Below, piece by piece: positions 1 through 5,790 of a stretch of DNA of 5,790 nt. Position 1 is the stretch's first letter; every line of letters begins with the position of its first letter. Both the position numbers and the translations under genes were made by a program. Location of the stretch: the NCBI GenBank assembly GCA_937899055.1, contig CALBPX010000119.1, positions 1 to 5,790 on the forward strand, written 5' to 3'. The notes beneath the pieces are model-generated. The model did no database searches. It worked only from the letters and a program-made list of their open reading frames with translations, and was not told where the DNA came from. This DNA is from an uncultured Bacteroidales bacterium. GTDB taxonomy: Bacteria > Bacteroidota > Bacteroidia > Bacteroidales > UBA932.

Positions 1-70
1 TGGCCTCGGTCACGACGCCGTTGGCATCCGCCTTGTACTCCACGCCGTCCAGCGTAAACGCCGCGCCGGC
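1..70 (-). other. GC-rich edge segment, possibly a fragment of a foreign reading frame
   Basis: Hand counting gives 57 G or C in bases 1-82, far above the neighbouring pyrD body (77 of 180 in 241-420). Read on the minus strand from base 82, the segment is open with nearly every third position G or C. It gives a plausible peptide containing FTLDGVEYKADANGVV, which loosely resembles the G-x-x-Y-x-x-D-x-x-G pattern of Gram-positive cell-wall-binding repeats. On the plus strand it is also open, but gives a basic peptide (AVQRKRRAG) that does not match the hydrophobic G-L-x-F strand expected just before the PyrD core. The simplest reading is a chimeric or contaminating contig end; a real but divergent left neighbour is the alternative. 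The right boundary is approximate. The peptide resemblance is weak. Confidence 0.35.
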
Positions 71-82
71 GATCCGGTTGGC

Positions 83-955
83 ATGGCGGCCGGATTTGAC
101 AAATGCGGCGATGTTTACAATGCCCTTGCAAACCTTGGGTTCGGTTTTGTGGAAATAGGGAGCCTGACTCCCCGCCCCCAGGACGGAAACCCTAAGCCCA
201 GATGCTTCAGACTGCCTAAGGATAAGGCAATTATAAACAGGATGGGCATAAACAACAAGGGCGCAAAATATGCCATAGCACATCTTCAGAAATACAAGAG
301 GATATGCCCTGTGGGCTGCAGCATAACCAAGGCGCACGACACCTCACTTGCAGACGCATACAAAGACTATGAGTTTTCCTTTGAATATATGTACGATTTT
401 GTGGACTATTTTGTACTCAACATATCGTGCCCCAATGTCAGGGATTCAAAAGACAACCAAAGTCTGGAAAACATTACCCATATCATAGACAAACTCTTGG
501 AACTGAGGATAATGTATGACGATTACCGGCCTATCCTGCTCAAGATTTCGCCGGATGTCACACAGGATTATCTGGATCAGGTTCTGGACCTTGTACTGAT
601 TTCAGGGCTGGACGGCATCATAGCCGCCAATACCAGTGCCGGAAGAGAAGGCCTTGCCACAGGCAAAAAGACTTTGGCAAAGATTGGTCAGGGTGGACTC
701 AGCGGCGCCCCGCTTTTTGAAAGGAGCCTGGAACTGGTAAAATATATCCGCAAAAAGACTCACGGACATCTGCCCATCATAGCCAGCGGAGGAATTATGA
801 CGCCGCAGCAGGCAATGCAGATGCTGGATAGCGGAGCCTCTCTGATTCAGGTATATACGGGCTTTATCTACAACGGCCCAAGGTTCGTAAGAAAAACCAA
901 CAAATACATTGCCCAAACGCTTATTGCAAGGCAATTGGAACAGCAACAGCAATGA
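83..955 (+). CDS. pyrD: Dihydroorotate dehydrogenase, class 2-like (quinone), 5'-truncated
   Basis: Oxidises dihydroorotate to orotate in pyrimidine synthesis, using FMN; class 2 enzymes pass electrons to membrane quinone. Numbering from the ATG at 83, the barrel core is clear: AAGFDK at 2-7, TPRPQ-GNPKPR at 29-40, INRMGINN at 51-58, NISCPN at 113-118, LLKISPD at 152-158, AANT at 181-184, GGLSG at 204-208, and the FMN-phosphate loops SGG at 235-237 and YTGFIYNGP at 258-266. The family is usually about 340 aa; here 290 remain. Homology actually begins at DPVG, encoded at 71-82, so the ATG at 83 is an internal codon (normally Leu or Met in PVG-x-AAG) and not the native start. The N-terminal quinone-tunnel helices are missing. 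The catalytic-base position is Cys116, where class 2 enzymes normally have Ser. The C-terminus ends in four Gln, and the stop overlaps the cinA start. Family assignment is firm; activity of this fragment is doubtful. Confidence 0.92.
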   Translation: MAAGFDKCGDVYNALANLGFGFVEIGSLTPRPQDGNPKPRCFRLPKDKAIINRMGINNKGAKYAIAHLQKYKRICPVGCSITKAHDTSLADAYKDYEFSFEYMYDFVDYFVLNISCPNVRDSKDNQSLENITHIIDKLLELRIMYDDYRPILLKISPDVTQDYLDQVLDLVLISGLDGIIAANTSAGREGLATGKKTLAKIGQGGLSGAPLFERSLELVKYIRKKTHGHLPIIASGGIMTPQQAMQMLDSGASLIQVYTGFIYNGPRFVRKTNKYIAQTLIARQLEQQQQ

Positions 956-2223
956 CAACAGCATCTATTTGCACCATAGGAGACGAGATTCTGATAGGAC
1001 AGATTCTGGACACCAACTCAGCTTTTATTTCCAAGGCTCTGGGAAAGGCCGGCATAAAGGTAGTACAGATGGTTTCCTGCTCAGATTCCGCTTCCGACAT
1101 AATGAATACAGTAAAGCGGTGCCTCAGGGCATCCGACATAGTAATAACCACCGGCGGCCTGGGCCCAACAAAAGACGATATCACCAAGGCCGTCCTGGCA
1201 AGGCTGAGCGGCAGCAAAAGAATGAAAACCAGCCGCAAGCAGCTGAGCATCATCAAAAACATCCTGCTTTCCAGGGGCATAGAAATGCTGGACATCAACC
1301 GTGCCCAGGCAGATGTTCCGGAAAACTGCACCGTTATTCCCAACAGTATAGGAACGGCCCCTGTCATGCAGTTCAAATTTGGCAAAGAACGTTTCGGGAG
1401 AAACAACCTGCTGTTTGCCATGCCCGGAGTACCGTTCGAAACGGAAAATGCTACGGCCGATGTAATAGCCGCAATACAAGCCCATTACAAGCTCAGCAAA
1501 ATTTTTCACCGGACAGTGTGCACATTCGGAATAGCAGAAAGCACCCTCAGCAAGCAGATTGAGGACTGGGAAAATTCCCTGCCCCAAAACCTGCATCTGG
1601 CCTACCTTCCCAATCCCGTTCTGGGAGTAAGGCTGAGGCTCTCCATCTATGGAATCGGCCAGAAGGAGGGCTTGGAGGAACTCGACAGATATACCGAATC
1701 GCTGAAGAAGATACTCGGAAATGCTGTCTATGGCCAGGGCGAAACCAATCCGCAGACAGTGATAGGAGAAATGCTGCTGGAAAGGGGTGCCACCGTAAGC
1801 ACCGCCGAATCTTGCACGGGAGGCTATCTGGCCCATCTTCTGACGGAGATTGCCGGCAGCAGCCGCTACTATTGGGGAAGCGTTGTAAGCTACGATAACT
1901 CAGTAAAAATGAATACCTTGGGAGTAAGCCCCAAAACCGTTAAAAAGTACGGCGTGGTAAGCAGCCAATGTGTAAAGGAGATGGCCGAAGGGGTGCGCAG
2001 GGTAATAGGCACCACCTACTCCATTGCAACTTCAGGCATAGCCGGCCCCGGAGGAGGCAGCCCTGACAAACCCGTAGGAACGCTCTGGATGGCTGTAAGC
2101 GGCCCTAATGGCACGGTTACCAAGACTATGGTTTCCAAGAGCACCCGCATGATAAACATCAAGAGGTTTGCAGCCAGTGCCCTGGATTTGCTGAGACGCA
2201 GCCTCTTAGACGGAACTATCTGA
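952..2223 (+). CDS. cinA: CinA family protein: nucleotide-binding/pyrophosphatase domain plus NMN deamidase domain
   Basis: A complete two-domain CinA of 423 aa, a usual length for the family. The N-terminal MoaB/MogA-like domain (about 1-170) shows GDEIL at 10-14, TTGGLGPTKDD at 66-76 and the MPGVPFE motif at 157-163. In characterised relatives this domain has ADP-ribose pyrophosphatase-type activity. A linker region (about 180-260) leads to the C-terminal PncC-type amidohydrolase domain (about 265-420), with TAESCTGG at 284-291, SYDN at 313-316 and SGIAGPGGGSPDKPVGT at 361-377. That domain converts nicotinamide mononucleotide to nicotinic acid mononucleotide in NAD salvage. No signal peptide is seen, so it should be cytosolic. 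The start ATG overlaps the pyrD stop as ATGA, without a Shine-Dalgarno motif, which suggests translational coupling. The family name refers to competence-induced expression in streptococci; nothing here points to competence. All key motifs look intact. Confidence 0.95.
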   Translation: MTTASICTIGDEILIGQILDTNSAFISKALGKAGIKVVQMVSCSDSASDIMNTVKRCLRASDIVITTGGLGPTKDDITKAVLARLSGSKRMKTSRKQLSIIKNILLSRGIEMLDINRAQADVPENCTVIPNSIGTAPVMQFKFGKERFGRNNLLFAMPGVPFETENATADVIAAIQAHYKLSKIFHRTVCTFGIAESTLSKQIEDWENSLPQNLHLAYLPNPVLGVRLRLSIYGIGQKEGLEELDRYTESLKKILGNAVYGQGETNPQTVIGEMLLERGATVSTAESCTGGYLAHLLTEIAGSSRYYWGSVVSYDNSVKMNTLGVSPKTVKKYGVVSSQCVKEMAEGVRRVIGTTYSIATSGIAGPGGGSPDKPVGTLWMAVSGPNGTVTKTMVSKSTRMINIKRFAASALDLLRRSLLDGTI

Positions 2224-2242
2224 AACAGCACAACCTACACAG

Positions 2243-3535
2243 ATGAACATAAATATCAAAAATATGAAAAAGACAATTTTCAGGGCTCTGGTCCTGACTC
2301 TAACAGCTTCTGCCATGATTGCTTGTACTGAAAAGAAGGCGGATATAGTCGCCGATGCTATGCAAAAGATTGATTCTCTTATGATTGACCGCTACACCCC
2401 TATTGATACCCTGTTTGCAGAACCGGGTGGGGCAGTGCTCATTATGAAGGGCGATTCCGTTCTGTTTGACAAAGGCTACGGCCACAGCGACATTGCCCGC
2501 CGCTACAAGATAGACGGCAATACCTTTTTTAATATAGCATCCTGCTCCAAGCAGTTTACGGCAGTTGCCATACTCAAACTTGCAGAAGAAGGAAAGCTGG
2601 ACATAGACAAGAGCATCTACGATGTATCTCCCCTTGTAACGCCCTATCTTCCAAAGAAAAAGGCTCCGTTTACAGACATCACTCCGGCCCATCTCATGAG
2701 CCATGCGTCCGGAATTCCGGATACCCGCCCGCGTACCGACCGCCATTTCATGCTCACCTGCACCGATATGCAGTCTATAGAATATATGAAAGACCTCAAG
2801 GAACTCAACTTTGAGCCCGGAACCCAGTACCAGTATATCAACCCTACATTCCAGCTCCTGTACCTGTTCATAGAAAAACTTTCCGGAACCGGCTTTGAGG
2901 AATATATGAAGAAGAACATATTCGACCCTGCAAAAATGTTCACAACCCTCTATTTTTCAGAGGAAAACGAGAGCAAGATACCTAACATGGCCCATGGCTA
3001 CATACTGGAAGATGGTGAAGAAACTGCCAGCGTAGATTCCGACAAACCGGCCGGAGCCGCTGCAGCCGAGCCTCAGAAGGCAAAGACCGAAGGGCCTCAC
3101 AGCAAGTTCTCCGAGTGCGATTATGGAGAAGAGACCTTCTTTGCAACCAAGGCCGACGGCGGAATCTACACCTCCACCCACGAATACGCCGAGTGGATTA
3201 AAGCCCTCAGAGACAACAAGATAATTCCTTTAAGGGCCAGAGAAAAAGCCTGGAGCATGGTCAATACAGTTTCTGAAAGCAAGTTCAGCAGCTACCAGAA
3301 CCGCCCCAACACCTTCTACGGCTACGGCTGGTTCATAGAGCAGCAGCCGGACTATCCAAAGAAGGTTTACCATACCGGCGACAACGGCGGATTCCAGATT
3401 TACGAGGGTTACTTCCCGGAGGCCGACCTTACTGTTCTGGTCTTTGAAAACCGCAACGACAAAGACCGCTGGGACATGGTCAAAAAAATAGACCGGATCC
3501 TCAAGGATGCCGGTCTGATGGAACCAAGGCAATAA
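2243..3535 (+). CDS. Lipoprotein serine hydrolase, class C beta-lactamase/PBP-like fold
   Basis: A 430 aa exported hydrolase of the Beta-lactamase (PF00144-type) superfamily, which includes esterases, D-amino-acid peptidases and AmpC enzymes; the substrate cannot be told from sequence. Residues 8-28 form a lipoprotein signal: Lys-Lys, a hydrophobic stretch, then MIA-Cys with the lipidated Cys at 28. The catalytic set is complete: SxxK at 100-103 (SCSK, in NIASCSKQF), YxN at 198-200 (YIN) and the HTG triad at 377-379, followed by DNGG. DGGIYTS at 305-311 is also family-typical. An Ala/Glu/Lys-rich, low-complexity stretch at about 262-290 looks like a surface insertion. Two starts are possible, 2243 and 2264; the second gives a standard MKKTIF signal peptide and has an A-rich leader, so it may be the true one. 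It lies 19 bp after cinA (40 bp from the second start) and probably shares its transcript. Confidence 0.9.
   Translation: MNINIKNMKKTIFRALVLTLTASAMIACTEKKADIVADAMQKIDSLMIDRYTPIDTLFAEPGGAVLIMKGDSVLFDKGYGHSDIARRYKIDGNTFFNIASCSKQFTAVAILKLAEEGKLDIDKSIYDVSPLVTPYLPKKKAPFTDITPAHLMSHASGIPDTRPRTDRHFMLTCTDMQSIEYMKDLKELNFEPGTQYQYINPTFQLLYLFIEKLSGTGFEEYMKKNIFDPAKMFTTLYFSEENESKIPNMAHGYILEDGEETASVDSDKPAGAAAAEPQKAKTEGPHSKFSECDYGEETFFATKADGGIYTSTHEYAEWIKALRDNKIIPLRAREKAWSMVNTVSESKFSSYQNRPNTFYGYGWFIEQQPDYPKKVYHTGDNGGFQIYEGYFPEADLTVLVFENRNDKDRWDMVKKIDRILKDAGLMEPRQ
2264..2326 (+). other. Lipoprotein signal peptide with lipobox cysteine
   Basis: Translated from the in-frame ATG at 2264, the segment reads MKKTIFRALVLTL, then TASAMIAC. 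It has a positive n-region, a hydrophobic core of about 13 residues, and a small residue at -1 before Cys (codon 2324-2326). This fits signal peptidase II cleavage before the Cys. The residue at -3 is Met rather than the commonest Leu, which is tolerated. The residues after Cys are Thr-Glu-Lys-Lys. In Bacteroidota an acidic patch after the Cys can direct surface export; here one Glu is followed by two Lys, so placement on the outer leaflet is not supported. Confidence 0.8.
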
Positions 3536-3539
3536 GGTT

Positions 3540-4670
3540 TTAGAACCTCAATGCCATATCTTCTACCTGGGTGAAGGCTCTCAAGAAGTTTTCGCCCAGT
3601 ACTTTTTTGATGTCATCGTCGCTGTAGCCTCGGTGACGCAGTTCGCGGGTGATAACCTCAAACTTGCTTACATCCTCAAGCCCTATAGGCGGGAACTCTA
3701 TTCCGTCATAATCTGACCCAAGGCCCACATAATCAATGCCTACCAAGTCTATCACATGCTCTATGTGATCTACCAGGACCTTGTATGAAGGGCTCGGATA
3801 GTTCTTTCTCAGATATGCCCCCATTCTCTTGAACTCGGCAATTTCTTTCTTGCCCTTCTTGCCGCTGCGCCAATATGCCTTCATGGCTGCATCGTACTGG
3901 TCTGCGGCGTCAAAATATTCGTCGCGGCCGTATTCATCGCTGAGGAAAGCAGGGTAAAAGTTAATCTGAATTACACCGCCGGCCTTTGCAAGGTCTTTTA
4001 TCATCTGGTCCGTCATGTTCCTCGGATGCTTGCAGAGGGCTCTGCAGCAGGAATGTGTGGCCACAATGGGAGCCTTTGAGTACTTGAGGCAATCGTAGAA
4101 GCTCTCGTCAGAAAGGTGAGAAACATCTACAATCATTCCAAGCTGGTTCATCCTTGCAACCACCTTCTTGCCAAACGGCGAAAGGCCGTGCCACTGGCCC
4201 TGTTTGGGGGCGCAGCTGTCGCAAAGTTGGTTATGTGCTGCATGACAGAGGGTTATGTATCTTACGCCCATCCTGTAAAACTCGTTCAGCAAAGCCATAT
4301 CGTTCTGGATTGGAGAACCGTTTTCCATACCCAGCATTATGGCTCCGCGCCCGCTGCGCTTGATTTCGCGTGCATGGCGTACGGAATATGCCAGAGCTAC
4401 TTTGTCGCGATTGGCGGCAATCATGTCTTTGGTTTCGCCAATGAGTCTCATAGCCTGAACCGTAGATTGGTCCGGTGTAAGCTTTATGCGGGTAAAGATT
4501 GCATAGAACATGAGATCCACCCCGCCTTCTTTCATCCTGATAAAATCGTTGTGACCTTCGTTGCTCCTTACTCCGAGGTCTGCGTGCTCTTCGTCTATCC
4601 TCAGAGGAGTGTCGCAATGGGTATCTACTACCATTGCCTCCATGTGGAGCTGATGTACTGATTTTGCCAT
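3540..4670 (-). CDS. Membrane dipeptidase-type zinc dipeptidase, peptidase family M19
   Basis: A complete 376 aa enzyme of the renal dipeptidase family, which cleaves dipeptides, including some with a D-residue at the C-terminal side, using two zinc ions in a TIM barrel. All expected metal ligands are visible: H18 and D20 (THCD), the bridging E116 (GMENG), H185 (DVSH), H206 (ATHS) and D320 (GSDYDG). HPRNMTD at 215-221, just after the second His loop, and the C-terminal LGENFLRAF at 358-366 are also family-typical. No signal peptide or membrane anchor is present, so a cytosolic enzyme is likely, unlike secreted or GPI-anchored relatives. Met10 and Met13 are alternative starts; the first Met is retained because all three precede the HxD motif. 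The region is rich in Cys (142, 150, 153, 194, 208, 209, 213). It lies 19 bp downstream of the dehydrogenase gene on the same strand, likely co-transcribed, and ends 4 bp from the converging serine hydrolase. Confidence 0.94.
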   Translation of the reverse strand: MAKSVHQLHMEAMVVDTHCDTPLRIDEEHADLGVRSNEGHNDFIRMKEGGVDLMFYAIFTRIKLTPDQSTVQAMRLIGETKDMIAANRDKVALAYSVRHAREIKRSGRGAIMLGMENGSPIQNDMALLNEFYRMGVRYITLCHAAHNQLCDSCAPKQGQWHGLSPFGKKVVARMNQLGMIVDVSHLSDESFYDCLKYSKAPIVATHSCCRALCKHPRNMTDQMIKDLAKAGGVIQINFYPAFLSDEYGRDEYFDAADQYDAAMKAYWRSGKKGKKEIAEFKRMGAYLRKNYPSPSYKVLVDHIEHVIDLVGIDYVGLGSDYDGIEFPPIGLEDVSKFEVITRELRHRGYSDDDIKKVLGENFLRAFTQVEDMALRF

Positions 4671-4689
4671 TTTATTGAGTATTAAGGTA

Positions 4690-5790
4690 TTATTTCATGT
4701 AGCTATATTTCCACGATGTAGGTGGCACAAGGGTTTCCTTTATTGCCCTTGATGTTACCCAGCGCATAAGGTTGAACGAACTTCCGGCCTTGTCGTTGGT
4801 TCCGGAAGCGCGGCTGCCTCCGAACGGCTGAAGCCCTACTACGGCTCCGGTTGGCTTGTCGTTGATATAGAAGTTTCCGGCGCAGTAGCGGAGGCGGTCG
4901 GTTATGTAGTCGCAAGCAAGCCTGTCTTGCCCGAATACGGAACCGGTAAGGCCATAAGGCGAGGTTGTGTCGCAGAGTTCAAGGGCCTTGTCAAGATCCT
5001 TGTCTTCATATACATACACTGTAAGAACCGGGCCAAAGAGCTCTTCTTCCATAGTCTTGAAATGGGGCTTCTTGGCAAGAATTACGGTAGGCTCAACAAA
5101 GTAACCCACGCTCTTGTCGCACTTGCCGCCTATTACTATTTCGGCATCCTTGCTCCTCTTTGCATAGTTGATTGCCTTGGAAATGTTGTCAAAAGACGGC
5201 TCGTCTATAACTGCATTTACAAAGTTCTCAGGATCCATCACATCGCCCATCCTGACCTTTGCGCACCTGTCTTTCATGCCCTTGAGTACCTTGGGCCACA
5301 GGCTCTTGGGGCAGTACATGCGGCTTGCGGCCGAACATTTCTGACCGGCAAACTCAAACGCTCCGCAGAAAGCTGCATTGGCAACGGCATCGGCATCGGC
5401 GCTCTTGTGTACAAATATGAAGTCTTTGCCTCCGGTTTCGCCAACCAGACGCGGATAGGTCTTGTACTTGTCTATATTCATGCCTACGGTCTTCCAAAGG
5501 CCCTGGAACGTTCCGGTTGAACCGGTAAAGTGAATTCCTCCAAGGTCTGGCGATGCGCAGGCAACCTTGCCTATTACAGCTCCGGGGCCTGGAACAAAGT
5601 TTACTACACCGGCCGGCAGACCTGCCTCCATAAACACCTTCATTACATAGTAGTTGCTCAGCAGGGCCGTGGTGGACGGCTTCCATACCGTAGTGTTGCC
5701 CATAAGCACAGGAGTCATGTTCAGGTTGGATGCTATGGATGTAAAGTTGAACGGAGTAACCGCCAGTACAAAGCCCTCCAACGGCCTGTA
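4690..5790 (-). CDS. pruA: 1-pyrroline-5-carboxylate dehydrogenase (L-glutamate gamma-semialdehyde dehydrogenase), 5' end outside window
   Basis: Oxidises L-glutamate gamma-semialdehyde, the open form of pyrroline-5-carboxylate, to glutamate with NAD+, the second step of proline breakdown, also fed by ornithine. The 366 residues seen are the C-terminal two thirds of a long-form enzyme (about 540 aa); the frame stays open to the right edge. No true start is present, and the TTG at 5779-5781 is just a Leu codon in YRPLEGF. From the edge, one sees TPFNF at 12-16, VWKPS at 35-39, the Rossmann motif FTGSTG at 88-93, the general base E118 in GETGGKD, the nucleophile C152 in GQKCSA, EEELFGPV at 248-255 and QPFGGSRASGTNDKAG at 321-336. 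The last motif separates P5C dehydrogenases from general aldehyde dehydrogenases. There is no fused proline dehydrogenase domain in the visible part or after it. Transcribed first in a pair with the M19 dipeptidase gene. Confidence 0.93.
   Translation of the reverse strand, partial: YRPLEGFVLAVTPFNFTSIASNLNMTPVLMGNTTVWKPSTTALLSNYYVMKVFMEAGLPAGVVNFVPGPGAVIGKVACASPDLGGIHFTGSTGTFQGLWKTVGMNIDKYKTYPRLVGETGGKDFIFVHKSADADAVANAAFCGAFEFAGQKCSAASRMYCPKSLWPKVLKGMKDRCAKVRMGDVMDPENFVNAVIDEPSFDNISKAINYAKRSKDAEIVIGGKCDKSVGYFVEPTVILAKKPHFKTMEEELFGPVLTVYVYEDKDLDKALELCDTTSPYGLTGSVFGQDRLACDYITDRLRYCAGNFYINDKPTGAVVGLQPFGGSRASGTNDKAGSSFNLMRWVTSRAIKETLVPPTSWKYSYMK

Noticed and set aside
909..1562. A 217-codon plus-strand frame overlapping the end of pyrD and the start of cinA
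   Set aside because: Its product is rich in Arg, His, Gln and Asn with no domain-like pattern, typical of a +1 shadow of cinA.
1081..1836. A 251-codon open frame on the minus strand inside cinA
   Set aside because: It lies fully antisense to a gene with intact conserved motifs, and its translation shows no recognisable domain; it is a codon-use shadow.
2224..2263. Promoter before the serine hydrolase
   Set aside because: The short gap and possible leader contain no recognisable Bacteroidota TAnnTTTG element or paired upstream TTTG; co-transcription with cinA is simpler.
2540..2551. Calling the serine hydrolase an antibiotic-resistance AmpC beta-lactamase
   Set aside because: The SxxK, YxN and HTG motifs are shared by many esterases and peptidases of this superfamily; AmpC enzymes typically have YxN as YAN or YSN and KTG, whereas this protein has YIN and HTG plus a lipoprotein anchor.
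3535..3548. Possible terminator hairpin, AGGTT-TTAG-AACCT, over the converging stop codons
   Set aside because: The stem is only 5 bp with low GC and no T-tract on either side; it is too weak to call a terminator.
4116..4661. A 181-codon plus-strand frame antisense to the dipeptidase
   Set aside because: It is covered by a dipeptidase with all metal ligands in place; the translation has no family features.
4927..5520. A 197-codon plus-strand frame antisense to the P5C dehydrogenase
   Set aside because: It is the mirror of the catalytic region of the dehydrogenase and shows no independent coding signature.
5779..5781. TTG as the start codon of the P5C dehydrogenase
   Set aside because: The frame continues upstream to the window edge as Y-R-P, and the family has roughly 170 more residues before this point, so this is an internal Leu.

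Overview
This is an ordinary chromosomal stretch of five protein genes. It most likely comes from an anaerobic gut-type Bacteroidota (Bacteroidales) organism. The support for that is: a lipoprotein signal peptide of the kind these bacteria use, no Shine-Dalgarno motif before any internal start, short A-rich leaders instead, and a long-form (about 540 aa family) pyrroline-5-carboxylate dehydrogenase and an M19 dipeptidase with family-typical sequences. The phylum call rests on sequence style, not on a database match.

Layout. Positions 1 to about 70 are very GC-rich (57 of the first 82 bases are G or C, against 77 of 180 in 241-420). They do not encode the expected N-terminus of the gene that follows and look foreign or mis-joined. 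Three plus-strand genes follow, tightly packed: pyrD (class-2-like dihydroorotate dehydrogenase, lacking its N-terminal part), cinA (overlapping pyrD by four bases), and a lipoprotein serine hydrolase of the class C beta-lactamase fold. The hydrolase meets, tail to tail and only 4 bp apart, a minus-strand pair: an M19 dipeptidase, preceded in transcription by a 1-pyrroline-5-carboxylate dehydrogenase gene whose 5' end lies beyond the right edge. No intergenic gap exceeds about 20 bp, and no RNA gene, mobile element, CRISPR array or clear terminator was seen.

How the genes may work together. PyrD makes orotate for pyrimidine synthesis, and CinA has NMN-deamidase and nucleotide-pyrophosphatase-type domains used in NAD salvage, so the first two genes are both nucleotide housekeeping. 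The dipeptidase/dehydrogenase pair reads as amino-acid catabolism, with dipeptide cleavage alongside oxidation of the proline/ornithine-derived semialdehyde to glutamate; that link is inferred from adjacency only. The serine hydrolase is an exported lipoprotein of unknown substrate.

I found no undescribed system. The points most worth a second look are the compositional break at the left edge and the class-1-style cysteine at the catalytic-base position of an otherwise class-2 PyrD.
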